Source: Nematopogon swammerdamellus
Lineage: Eukaryota; Arthropoda; Insecta; Lepidoptera; Adelidae
Length of the DNA stretch: 64,000 bases
Direction: 5' to 3'
Assembly: GCA_946902875.1 (NCBI GenBank)
Contig: OX336345.1
Span: 21,793,395 to 21,857,394, forward strand
Every line of letters begins with the position of its first letter. Within the stretch, counting starts at the first letter, position 1. Under the pieces are notes generated by a model, which saw only the letters and a program-made list of their open reading frames with translations, was not told where the DNA came from and ran no database searches. Positions 1 through 13,100 of this stretch are shown piece by piece. The translations under genes were made by a program, and so were the position numbers.

Positions 1-184
1 TTGTTTATTATTATTAATATTTACTATTTATTTACTTATGACGTTTGATTTTATGTCATTTGCAAAATGACGACTCGTTTTGTCTAAATAATAAAAATGT
101 CTTTAAGATTTTACAAGACATTTAGGCTATATTCTATAAGGACATTTAAAAAATTTAACAAATTTAACTTAGGGACTTATAAAA

Positions 185-432
185 TGTCTTTCATTAGTAG
201 GTAACGATACGCTAAGCGGTGTTATGATGAGTATCAGATACTGATCACGTTTCCATACCAATTTATTTTTACGATATAAAAAACCTACTCACTCCTCAAA
301 TTTAATACGTGAAGTGCGCGTATTTCACCTTAAGTATTATTTATATCGTAAAAAAAAATTGGTATGTGAACGTGATCAGTATCTGATACACATACACCCC
401 TTAGCGTATCGTTACCTACTATTGAAAGACCT
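185..432. mobile_element. Inverted-repeat MITE
   Basis: Two arms of roughly 100 bp face each other: TAGTAGGTAACGATACGCTA at 195 reappears inverted ending at 421, and the TATCAGATACTGATCACGT block is also mirrored. About 60 bp separate the arms. No coding capacity. Confidence 0.75.
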
Positions 433-610
433 TATATACTTTAAATATATTTTTATTAGAAAAATGTATAATTTTTTCAGACAATAAAATTGTTTTCTAC
501 GGAACCATTGTCGAGAAAAACGTGTGTGCACGTGTGTGTGTTGTACTTAGCCGTGATTTTGTTTGCCATGACCATAAAGAATAAAATTATAAATAGCTTT
601 CAAACTCTAT

Positions 611-877
611 GTTAGAGAGCGTTTCAAATAAATCTTCCCTTCGCCGTTATGTTGGCTGCACTGTCTATCTGTCAAAACAGCGTTGAGGGTTGCTATGTGT
701 ACAGATTTACCCGTAAATATCGGTATGTACCGTATTTATTATACGGTAAATACTGATTACATTTTTAGGTAATATAATCTTCACAATCTGGCAACACGAA
801 TTTAAGCACTGACAGTGGCACTAACAGTGGATCCAACATGACGGCGAAGGGAAGATTTAGTTGAAACTCTCTCTACA
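611..877. mobile_element. MITE, family copy 1 (GCCGTTATGTTGGCT ends)
   Basis: The terminal inverted repeat starts agagagcgttt and contains CCTTCGCCGTTATGTTGG; the mirrored end is CCAACATGACGGCGAAGG. A second copy with the same interior (gttgagggttgctatgtg) lies at 26338-26811. This copy is 250-500 bp upstream of the DNAI1 start and could affect its promoter. Confidence 0.75.
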
Positions 878-1088
878 CTCGTATAGACAAATAAATTCTA
901 ATATCCCATGGCAACCACGAATGTCGCCATGGCAACGCGTGACATGCGCCATCGCCCCGACATATGCGCGAATGCGCGCGCAGTTTGTTTGAGGCCTAAA
1001 TTATTCAACTATTCTGACATTCTTGAAGTTGGCAAACATTTCAGAAATTTTTCAAAGAATACTTCGTACGAGTTCTGCATCTATACGA

Positions 1089-1097
1089 TATATAAAA
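1089..1097 (+). promoter_or_regulatory. Possible TATA box before DNAI1 exon 1
   Basis: TATATAAAA sits about 32-40 bp upstream of the ATG. If used, transcription would start within a few bases of the start codon, giving a very short leader. The AT-rich context makes chance occurrence quite possible. Confidence 0.25.
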
Positions 1098-1128
1098 CGC
1101 GAACGGAGTACTTAGCAGAGCTGTAAAC

Positions 1129-1143
1129 ATGCCTCCGAAAAAG
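1129..1143 (+). CDS. DNAI1: DNAI1 exon 1 (start codon, MPPKK)
   Basis: ATGCCTCCGAAAAAG is followed directly by a gtaacg donor, phase 0. It joins to exon 2 to give [14 protein letters not shown], a basic start plausible for this family. Any 5' UTR upstream is unresolved. An alternative start is the in-frame ATG in exon 2 (28046), which would shorten the protein by 11 residues. Confidence 0.72.
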
Positions 1144-4100
1144 GTAACGCTTGTTTTTCATATTTTTGTTATATCTGGGGGCACGGCGGCTGTGCCCCCG
1201 CCAAGTCGAGCAAACACGGCCGTACCATCCATATAATGTACTCTGTGGAAGCAACTCAGGGTACTTTTGGCATACCTGTTATTTTTAACATCAAACAGAA
1301 TATTGACCGAAATTCGAATTGAAGAGATGTAATACGTTTGGGGCGATTATGTAACGTGACGAAAGTTATTCGCAATGATAACATTCATAAGAATTGACCG
1401 ATTTCATATTTTAGGGCAAATTCTAAAATGCCACTTCTGAATTAATTAGAAATAGACCTTTGTAGATAGTACGATTTAGTAGATTTTCAGTGAAGTATGA
1501 TTCCTCCAGCTAGCTCCTAAACATTTTATAAATAGTTTTTGTTCCACTCCAGAATGCATTTATAAATAAAAATTGTATTTATAAATAAAAATTGCTCACA
1601 TATATGAAGTATAAAAAAATCTTCAATTTAGCACTCTAGCCCAGCTTACATATTTTTTCCTCGAAGCATAAAGGTGACAAAAAGCTATACCTACCTACAT
1701 TTTACGCAGACACAAAAAGTATTAGGTAATTAGAACGAAAGCAAAAACAATTTGAAAATTTTGTAGAAAAGACAGTATAACCTGACAGGTCCGAAATGCA
1801 TATAACCCTTCTGTATTGACCAAACAGTCGCCTGCGTTGCTCTGCAACACCTTTTTATCGATTTAATATTTCAGTCGTCTATGTTTTCTAAGAGTTTTGC
1901 AATAAAAACTATGATAGGGAATAAAATAATTCAATAAAATGTAGAGAAAGGCGCACCGATGCAAACAATATTTAAACAATGTTACCCTGATAGATAAATT
2001 ATTATCATTAAAAAAAAAAGAAAATTAATAAAATATATTTATCATTTAAAAAAAAAGAAGAAGTATAATACAATGTATTCAATAGAAAACAAAATTCTAA
2101 TGCCAATTTTTGTTTTAATTTTAATGTAAGATTATGATAAATACAATTATTTATAAACGACATACGGATAATAATGCACTGGGCTTCCTTGTTACAATGT
2201 TATGGCCCGTAAAAGTGTCAAACATGAAAAATCAAACTGCTTCTAAGTCTTTAATAACATCAAAAAGCATATTTAAAGTGTGTAAGTTTATTATACAGGT
2301 GATTTTAATGACGCGCAGCGCTTTAGGGGTGATTCTGTACCTCAAACTTAATAAACTCTGGGGGGAAAACGAACTTGAAGTTCGAATTTCGAATTTCCAA
2401 CTACAGATATTTTTCGGTTTCGCTCTACGGTTTATTCGCTAAATTGTACAATTTCAGCTACAGAATCATTCCATAAAGCCCTTTAAAAATATTTTAGCAA
2501 AAATAAATAAAAACCACCTTAAAGTCATACCTGTGTAAATATCACGTCACAATACTTTCTAGAAGAACAAAGGACTTTGTCTAAAATATTTTATCCACTT
2601 GAACTGTCCAAAGTCTCCCGGATCTTGGTAAAAGTTCGAATGCGTTTTGTTTCTAAGGTTGCTTTGTTTCCTGGGTTTATTTTATTCTCTTGATAATTTT
2701 CTTCTTCAAGTCCCGCTCTCAAAATGTTTACAATACAACATCCACGTGGACTTGGGGTCCACTCGGCACCGCGAGCGATCACACAAAGGTAACTTAGCGA
2801 GTGGAATGAAGAGCAAGGAGCACGGAGGAGAGAGTAGAGAGGAGGTCTAAGCTAACTGGGTGCGTCGTCCCCGCCAACTGGGTGCTTACATCAGCGAAGT
2901 GGGCGTGACACTGCATACGTCGCGTCCATGTAGTGGTCGCGTACGTGGAGTGAGTGCGAAGACGGTGCGACCGCAATACGCGGCGGTAGCGGCGCGGCAC
3001 GGCGTTACATTTTTATTCTACTGTGGCGAAGTCAAAAGGAGGGTATGGTTTTTGGTCTGTCCGTGCGTTTAAGTATATGTATTCATATTCGCTAGTTCCA
3101 CTGTTGAGCTCAAACGTCTGAATCGATATCAACCAATGATCTGTCGTTGAATTCGTGGTGATACATAGCATAGGTGACGCCACAAAAAATCTATGTCGGA
3201 CGTAGGCCGCCATGTTGTGTAATCTGAAAAAAAATTTCATACAATATGGATATAAAAACACGAAAACACACATCACGAGGATTCGAAAACATATACGTTT
3301 GGTCTGTCCGTATATGTGTGTATTGTTCGTATATTGTTATATACGGTCTTCTGGCGAGTGTACCCCACCACCTATAACCTGGGTATCTTCAAAAGGCGTG
3401 TCAATAAAGACGACAACCTTTTTGTCCGCCTCATAGCCGGCATGGCGCCTCTCTGAGCGTGGTTTCGCGAGGAATGGTGTTATTGGCTGTGTCTGATCTT
3501 CCGTTGAAGTATTGGGCACAGACACCCGAGCCGGCTGTCTATAAAAAAAAATTACTGTATTTGTTCATACACATACAAAATATATTTTGACGCGCCTCTG
3601 CCGCCGTCGTCGCCGCCGTGACGCACCGCGCCGCACCGCTGCAGTGCAGTTCAGCCTAGTGTGGTCGTAGTGTGGACTACGAAGCCGTGCTTACCTTCAC
3701 CGCTGCCCGCGCTGGCGAGACATGTTTTACTAGAAATTACAGCCAGCACCAGCTCCTCCGCACTCCCTTCGCCGTGGCAAGGAGTAATGATTGACGAAGG
3801 TTCGTTCGCATGTCCTGCGAACGGAGGTTTACCGTTTTATTGTTAGCCGTCACGAGATCTCCGAAAGCGTCCCTTATCTACCGTCCCATCTGGATTACGT
3901 GAATATTAAATAACCCATACCGAAATATAACAATCAGGTCCTTATTGTTTACCTAAATCGAGAATTATTCAAGAACTCAAACGAACGTATTTCCTTCCAG
4001 TAACGGCCGATAGTATTCAACTAGATCAGTGATCTCCAACTGGTCTCGTCTTAAGAGCTACTTCCATATGGAAATATTTCTGTCGAGCCCAGCGGGCACC

Positions 4101-7100
4101 TTCAAGTAGGGAGAGCACTAATGTATGACGTTTACCTAGATATGTTAATAGGATTTTTTTATTGTAAGCTCGACATATAGCGCCGAGGCACCCATGAGGT
4201 GTCTAACGGCGCCCAGGGACATTCGGTCGTATGCGAGGGTTGCGAACGCCATGCCGGTCTGACAGGTGCCTATTCACGCCTCTCTTGAAGGACCAGAGAC
4301 TGTAATTGGTGGTGAAATATGTGGGCAGGGAGAGCGTTCCAGAATTTACCGGTTCTGTAAAGGAAAGATCAGCGGCGGGTGGCCGAGTGGTTTGGGCATC
4401 GGCTTCTCATGCGAGAGGTCCCAGGTTCGAATCCAGTCGGCGTGTACCAATGAGTTTTTTCTGACGAAAAAATTTACGTGCATACCTACACCTGCTGCTT
4501 CACCGTTCGGAACCGGTGTAAAACTGTAGGTCCCTTACCTTGCGCCTTACTAGGTGGTAGGCTCAAATTGTAGCCGACTGGGTTGGTACCACCGTACTGG
4601 ATGTAAGATGGCCGCATAGCAGCCTCGGCTGTGTTCTCCTCTAGTCCAGTATAGCCAGCAATCCAGGGAAGTCTCCGGTATGGCACCTACCTTCTCGGAG
4701 GTGATATTGGCTGGTCGGAGCATGCGCTTTGGCCCCTCCGACTCAGTCACCCATACCGGATTACATAAAAAAAAAAAAAATCTGCAGAATCGATTGGTAC
4801 GCATCCGCGGTAAGTCCAGCGTGTAGGGATGCAATCCCTGTCCAGTGTGCGGGCGCCTAAAAATAAGGCCGCGTACTACCGGGGGCCCGCGTACTACCGG
4901 TTGGACACTGCTGAACTAGATAATGAATACAGCCAATTTACTCATCATGTTGCAGTAAAACGGTACGGTCCGTGACTGAAACATACCTAGTAGGTGAGCA
5001 GGAGGTTACTCCCAATATATATATTTTTATTATAAGCGCGACATGTGGCGACGAGCCACCCATAAGGTGTCCAACGACGCCCATAGACATTCGGTCGCTT
5101 GCGGGGATTGCGAACGCCATGCCGGTCTGACAAGGCACCTGTCAGACCGATTCACACCTATCTTAAAGGACCCGAGACTGTAATTGGTGGGGAAATATGT
5201 GGGCAGGGAGAGCGTTCCAGAGTTTACCGGTTCTGTAGAGGAAGGATCTGCAGAACCGATTAGTATTCATTCGCGGTAAGTCCAGCGTATAGGGATGCTA
5301 TGCCAGCCCCGTGCGCGTTGTGCGGAGGTGGAAATTGCGCAAAAAACAATGCGCAAAAAGTGTTGCTGAAACTCATACCCAAAAATCACATTCATTCAGT
5401 CAGTTTTTCAATTTCATTTTTTGTGTCGATAGTCACAACGAACGCAAAGATATTATCTATCTAAAAGATAAGATCTTATCTAACGAATATGACACAGTTG
5501 ACTACATGCACCAGTGACCAATGCTCCTTGTTGTACAAGGTGCCATGACAGTTATTCCCTTTGGTTACAATGAACTGGACGAAAAACGCGATCTAGTCGA
5601 GCCTCGTTTTGGCCGCGCCGGAATCTTTCCGAGCCTCCTCGGACTGACAGACACCCTTCTAAACTCCTACCGCGCTCAGTGTGCGTAACTTTGACAGTGG
5701 AACAGCCTACGCAGGCAGATCAACCAGTGAAAGAAATAGAATAGAATAATTTATTCATGAGAAGTAGTCAATTTATATCAGAAAAATAAATAAATAAATA
5801 AATACCTAGTATACAAAAATAATATAAGACCCGATAATGAAAAATGGAGGAAACAAGGCAAGTTGATCTTAAACAGCTTATTTGGGGGCTAGCCCTGATC
5901 TGCAAATGTATTGAGAATAGAAAAAAATATATCTTATATATAAATATATCTTATATAAATATATCCCAAGAATCCGCGTCACAAATACACGATCGAGGGA
6001 ATCCTTGTACATCCAGTCAACGCACAGAAAGATCTCGGAGTAACTGTGTCACATGACCTGAAATGGGAACCACATATAGTAGAAGTTGTAAAAAGAGCAA
6101 ACTCACTTCTTTACATGATCAGAAAAGCTTTCTCCTACATAAATCCAGACTTGTTCATCAAACTCTACAAAACGTATGTCCGTCCTCTCCTTGAATACTC
6201 TTACCAAGTGTGGAACCCTCACTTCATCAAGGACATTGAACTTCTGGAGAGAGTGCAGAGGCGGGCAACCAAGATGGTTCCATCCCTGAGGAACAAGTCT
6301 TACGAAAGCCGCTTGGACGCACTTGGTATTACTACACTAGAGCAAAGAAGACAAAGAGGGGACCTCATCGAAACATTCAAAATTTTCAATGGTCATTACG
6401 ATGTAGCCAACCTTAACTCAATGTACACAATGAACACTAACGAGGGACTCCGTGGTCATTCTTTAAAATTAAACCGAAACACTTCCAACTCCAACCCAAG
6501 AAAGTACTTTCTAACTAACCGAGTAGTGGACTCTTGGAACAAGCTACCACAAGAAGTGATAAGTGCTATCTCAGTGAATGGTTTTAAAAATCTACTTGAC
6601 AAACATTTGCTAAATATAAACAAAAATAAAAACAAACACTAATAATATAATAAAAAAAAATTCATAATAAAAAAGTAAAAAAAAAAAAAAACAATAAAAA
6701 AAATATAAATAAGATCTATTATAAAACAGTGCACTCAACACGTGAAGTACACGCATCAGCTGCAAGCTGCTAGTGTATATAAATAAATAATAATAATAAT
6801 AATGCACGGTAGGTACTTCCGGTCTCTCACGGGACCGGATGTAGACCAACTTGCTTCCGTGCACTGGCTACGCTTCGGGGACCTCTTCGGTGAAACCGAG
6901 GGTTTTGTCTTTGCAATACAAGACGAGGTTGTCAAGACGAACAACTATAGGAAACACATAATGAAGGACGGCACCATTGACATCTGCCGCGCCTGCCACC
7001 AACCTGGCGAGTCCCTCAGACATGTGATTTCCGGTTGTTCGCAGCTTGCCAACACCGAGTATCTGCATAGACACAACCTAGTAGCCAGGATTATCCACCA

Positions 7101-10100
7101 GCAACTTGCCTTAAAGTTCAAACTTGTGGGTACCGAGGTGCCTTACTATAAGTACAATCCACCGCCAGTTCTCGAGAACGGTCATGTCACACTCTACTGG
7201 GACCGGTCCATTATCACAGACAGGACTATTCTCGCGAACAGGCCTGATATTGTGATAGTAGACCGGGAGGCAAGGCGCGCAACGCTCGTCGATATCGCCG
7301 TGCCGCACGATGGTAACCTCGTCAGTAAGGAAGCAGAGAAGATGTTAAAATATCTGGATCTGCAGCATGAGGTTACCAAAATGTGGCCCGTCGACTCGAC
7401 GATCGTTGTGCCCATAGTCGTTTCGGCGCATGGGCTGATAGCGAAGAGCCTCGACGACCACCTTGAGAGGCTCTCGCTGAGTGGTTGGGTCAAGGGCCAG
7501 ATACAGAAGGCAGCCCTGCTCGACACTGCACGCATCGTCCGGAGGTTCCTCTCTTTGGGACCCGACCATCGGTAGCTTGGGCTCGCCCCGCCGCCGGTGG
7601 TGGAAACTCCATTTGTTTTTGTATTAATTTTAGATTTTATGTTTGTAAATATTATGTAAAATTAATATAAAAAAAAATGTGTAAATAAATGGATGAAATA
7701 ATAATCTTTAAAATAAATAGTACGACTAATTATAATATTAGTCAAAAAAGAAATTAATACAGATTGCGTTACCTCGTCAGAATAAAACCTTAAGTCTTCC
7801 ATGGGCGTGGTCCCGTCAGTATTTCCTGCTTACGGTTTTCGATGGTATCCACGGTCGACCCTTTCTTGAAAGGAATGTCCTTTTAATGTTCTTGCTCCGA
7901 TAAAGATGATGAACTTTCCTTTTGTCACCGGTTGGTTTGGAGAAGTCAGGGAGAACAATGCGAATGAAAAATTAAATGCAGGTAGGTATGAAAAGGAATT
8001 TTTAATTTTACTCATGAAGTTTTCGACGTACCTACGATAATCTCCTTGCCATATAAAATTTATAGGTGCCAATGAAAGATATTGAAAATCCCTAAAATGT
8101 GAAGAATAACCAAATAGCATACGCAACAAGTAAACATCCAGCGAAACCGAATATAGCACCAGGTCATGTCCGCATGTGGCAGATGTTGACAGCTCAGGGC
8201 TCGCGTAGGCCGCTGCGCCTGCCCGAGCTTTGGGCGGGGAAGGCGAGGGCCGTCGTCGCAGGTGGTTCCCTGGGAGAGATGCTGCTAAAGCAACTGCACG
8301 TGAGTTGTGGAGCTCATAGAGCGCGTGACCCAGAGCTCACGCACTGGCCGTAGGGGCACTCGACAGCAGAAACCGGCATAATTGTTTCAGTCAATTAGTT
8401 ATTATCAATGAGACAGTTCAATGTGACAGTTTTGAACGCACCACTTGCGCTGTGGTACTAGCGAGAAGAGGAAAGCTTCTTTCGTATCCAAGACTGAGCT
8501 TTGTATAATGGATTTTTGTTCGAATGCATGCATCTGACAGTCAGAGTTTTTGGGCCAATTGCTGGACATATGGAAAAATGGGAGAGTGTCTCATCTTTCT
8601 CCGATCCTTCTGGCCATCGGCGGTACGGAACTATTGATTTCGTGGTATCAGTATTGATTATCCAGTGCTCCTACGGCCAATGGGTCTTTGATTCTAGCCG
8701 GTAGCAGCCACCAGCTCGTGTGATGTCCATGTACATACTGTGTGACTGTCTGCAGCCGCCGCATCAGCCAGCTTCGCCCAATGTGTCGTCTCGTTCCTGT
8801 ACATAATGTGTTTGCGTCTCATGCATCAGCATGCATTACTATCGGCGTTTTATTGTTCACTGATTCAACATATGCCTCCCCAAAACCTCTCCAATCCCCC
8901 GGACCTTCAGCAATACGGAACCACTGCTTACGTACCGGATGTGTAATTGTACCCCACCTTACCGCTGGTCTTCCTACACTGTGTTTTCCTGTCCACGACC
9001 GCTAGTATAGGGCACAGTTACTCTAACGGTCGCCATCTAGTCGTCTGACGTCGCATCAGGACAGTCGGAGAAAAATAGACCCTGCGCGCCATCATCGTTC
9101 TAACCGGTTTAATTTATTTATGCACGTCCGAAGCTCTGGTAATATTTTTCATTGGTAAATTTTTCTTCGGGTCATCGTAACCTTGATCTTCGTGCATTTT
9201 GAGGTATATATCTTCACATGTATGGAGATTTGTCGTAAAACAAAAATTATTAAGTTTCACGTACGCATCACCCCTTTCAGTAATCCGTACCTCACTCCGG
9301 ACACTCTGTATAGTCGCACATAAAATTATATTAAAATTCTTTAATGGCAAAAACTTTAAACAGCAATAAAATGTTTTATCGCTCTCGCGTGTTGAATGAA
9401 GGACATTAATCGGCATTACTTTGTCTGTTGTATTTACCAAATTACAATTGGCTTGGTGGGTCCGATGCGCTTCGTGTGTTGTCAACATCGGCTCATCGTG
9501 TCGCGTCCTACATTCCAGCTCGTCCTTCACATTCGAACTGATCCCACTCGGTCCGCCTAGTGCTGAGGCCAGGGTCCCGGTCAATTTACAAGTCAAAAAT
9601 AATATGTAGCAATATTGAGAGATTGATAAGAGATGAGCAATATTGAGAGGTTGTTGCTATATAGTTGCTATTCGGAATGCAAGATGACGAATTCAAGAGC
9701 AAGGTTTGAGTGCAGTATTACTGCCATATTAATCAATCAATCATCATCAATACTAATAATAAAAATATGTAAGGATGGTCATTGAGTAAGTTACTTTGTT
9801 TTATGATACTAAATCTAAATTGACCATTTTTAGAAATATTTTCTGTATGTATGTATGTTCCTCCATAACTCTTAAAACGATCATCCGAGTTAGATGAAAC
9901 TTAGTACAAGCACATTTTACTATAGGTGACACAGGATAGACTAAATAAAATTTCACTTTCGGTTACGCTAAGATATGGCTCTCATACAAATCGAATTGTT
10001 CCGTGTGCCAAAATAAAGGTACGGTAGCGGGCTTACTTACTTTCTTCTTTTTAAATGCGAATTTCACGCGAGCGAAGACGCGGGCAAAAGCTAGTTATTA

Positions 10101-13100
10101 AACATAATAATAATTAACATAAACAATAATAATAATTATTATTGCTCTATGACTCTGGCGGTGATGACTCCATAAAAAAAAACCTTTAAAAAATTGGTTG
10201 TCTGTAAAGTCGGTTTACGGACGATAGTTTTACGTGATGACGTGGAATAATCGTAGTACATAGAGCAAAGATCAGTAATTCTATTTCCAGTAGAAAGATC
10301 AATCATCTTGTGACTGGCCATCAATAAACTTCTGTTGTCTGATCTTGACAGTTTCACTTCTTAAGACGTTTCCATGGTAACTTTGACTATACCGATTGTG
10401 CCTCTCTATCGCTTGTTACGCGCTCTCGCTTGCACACACCGGCTCAGACGGAACGTGACACTTTTTCGTGTGTGCAGCCGGTGTTCATCCATTTATAAGA
10501 CGCGACGTCATCACGTCAAAAAGTTTGGCTATGCCAGAAATGTCTATGTTTAGGTACATTCCACTCACATAAACTTGTTTGAAAGAAAGAAAGAAAACAA
10601 AAACGTTTATTCAGCTACAAACAATATAAATAACAACATATAAGTAATGATAAAATAAGAAAGGAAAACAATTTTTTTTAACTGGAAGGGAACAGACACA
10701 TCACGATGCAAAACGTACATAACTGCTTCACCGATCGTAACCCGTGTAAAACTGTAGGTCCCTTCCCTTGCCCCTTACTAGGTGGTAAGCTCAATTTGTA
10801 GCCGACTGGGTTCATACCACCGTACTGGATGTAAGAAGGCCGCATAGCAGCCTCGGTTGTGTTCTCCTCTAGTCCAGTATAGCCAGCAATCCAAGAAAGT
10901 CTTCGGTATGGCACCTACCTTCTCGGAGGTGTTATTGGCTGGTCGTCGGAGCATGTGCTTTGGCCCCTCCGACTCAGCCGCCCATACTGAATTACTTAAA
11001 AAAAATAACATGAAGGTACGGCTGGTTTTAAGTCTGGTTTCTCAAATTAAACTGAACGCTGGTAGCAGTCCTAACAGGTGGCCGATCGCCGACCATTCAT
11101 CTCCACATCAACGCGGCCAGGTTTAATTAAAATCTTATTCTATAGATAGACGCATGCTAGTTATATCACTGACTATGTCCGACGTAATAGGTACCTATAT
11201 ACCCTTTAGTGACGGCAGACTTTAAAGCCGACGTATTTCCCTTATAATATGTTTTTTTAATGGAAACTGACACTATTGGCTACATCACCTACAACATCCG
11301 TGATGTCAGCCCATAACACCGGGTGATCTAGGTGCCATGTCAGTGCTTCCCTTCATTTCATGTCGGCTACACTGAACTGGACGGAAAACACGAACTATTT
11401 ACATAGCCGTTTCGACCGACGTTACGCTCAGTGCGGTGGTACCAACCCGGCCGGGATAAACCCTGCCACCTAGGAAGGTAAGAAGGGTAAGGGACCTACA
11501 GTTTAACGTGGAATCCGAACCACGGTCAGCCTCCAACGGTCGAGCGGTGACCCATCCAAGTACTGACCGCGCTCAGCGTTGCTTAACAACAGTCGATGGA
11601 CCGCACCACTGAGCTACCGAGGCTGTTTGTAAGGCGGCGGGTGGCTAAGTGTTCTGAGCGTCGTCGTCAGCTTATCTTGCGAAAGGTCCGAGGTTCGAAT
11701 CCGGTCGGCGTGTACCGATGAGTTTGACGGGAATGTGCATACCTACACCTGCTGCTCCACCGTTCGGGAATGCGGACCGGTGTAAAACTGTAGGTCCCTA
11801 TTCCCTCACTGGGTGGTAGGCTCAAATTGTAGCCGACTGGATTGGTAGCACCGTACTGGATTGTGGACTCGGCTGTGTTCTCCTCCAATCCAGTATAGCC
11901 AGCAATCCAAAAAGGGAAACCTCCGGTATGGCACCTACCTTCTCGGATATATTGGCTGGTCAGCTAACATGTGCTCTGGCTTCTCTGATTCAGCCACCTA
12001 TATAGGATTACTAGGATTATGATTGTTTTTTAATATTTCTATTTATTCATAACATTTTATGTGTTTAATTTTGTATTTAGACATTGCAATACAAAAACCC
12101 AACTATAGTCAGCCTGTTCTAGTTCTAATCACCGGTGCGCCACCTGAAAGACTTCCTGGCTCCTTCCTGGCTCCTTTAGCTCCTTTCGGCAGACTTCGGC
12201 TCGAAGGAAAGTGTGGTATACCGCGCGGCACGTAACTTGGCCTCTGTGCGAGAGGGACGACGTTATACGCATGCGATCGTTGGTATAACGCTGTCCCGCT
12301 CGCACAGCGGCCAAGTTACGTGCCGCGCGGTATATAAGTGATGTTTTGGTGGTTTAAAATAAAATAAGCAGGGTTAATATAAAGAATCTTTATATTAACT
12401 TATATTTTTTATATTAACTTATATTAACCTATATTAACTTTATATTAACCCTAACCTAATGTCGAGGCGGTGCATGTCGTTTTTGTTACGTTTCGTTTCG
12501 AGCCGAGTGTTCACGAAAGGAGCCAAAGAAGCCAGGAAGGAGCCAGGAAGTCTGTCAGGTGTCAAACGCCTAATTCCACTGTTCATGTTTTACTCGCATG
12601 CTCATTTGATCTCGTATACGGTTCTCGTTTTTATTTCCCGCGATCAACAATGATAAAATGCTAATAATCTTCTTGGAAATGCGAGTAAAGCAGAGAAGTT
12701 TTGCAAAGGAAACAATCCACTTGAAAGGGACATAGAGTCGAAAATGTTTTATTACTGTTGATAGAATTGTTTGAAGCGTTTACGTGGATACAAGTCGCGT
12801 CTTAAGAGTCATTTTCTACATATGTTCGTAAGACAAATTGCAAAAGGTATTCTGCAAAAGTATTAACACTTCACCTGTAGTTTCGTATGCAAAATAGATG
12901 CCGCATACAGTTTTTTTTTTCCTTTATGTAATCCGGTGAGTCCGCTGAGTCGGAGGGGCCAAAGCGCATGCTCCGACCAGCCAATATCACCTCCGAGAAG
13001 GTAGGTGCCATACCGGAGACTTCCCTGGATTGCTGGATAGTTTAAACTATTTCCACAAGCCGAAACTTTTATTTTAGGAATATACACCGAATATTCAGCA

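Noticed and set aside
4372..4460. tRNA-Ser or tRNA-Leu gene
   Set aside because: Box A and box B are present but the acceptor stem does not close and the sequence continues into a SINE body with an A-tail; many copies exist in the window.
4550..4834. Minus-strand frames [16 protein letters not shown] and [19 protein letters not shown]
   Set aside because: The first is the LINE tail, the second the SINE A body, which recurs at 10678, 28384 and 46628 with the same frame.
9114..9596. 160-codon minus-strand gene
   Set aside because: No recognisable domain, no promoter or neighbours; composition like surrounding intron. Described as an unassigned frame only.
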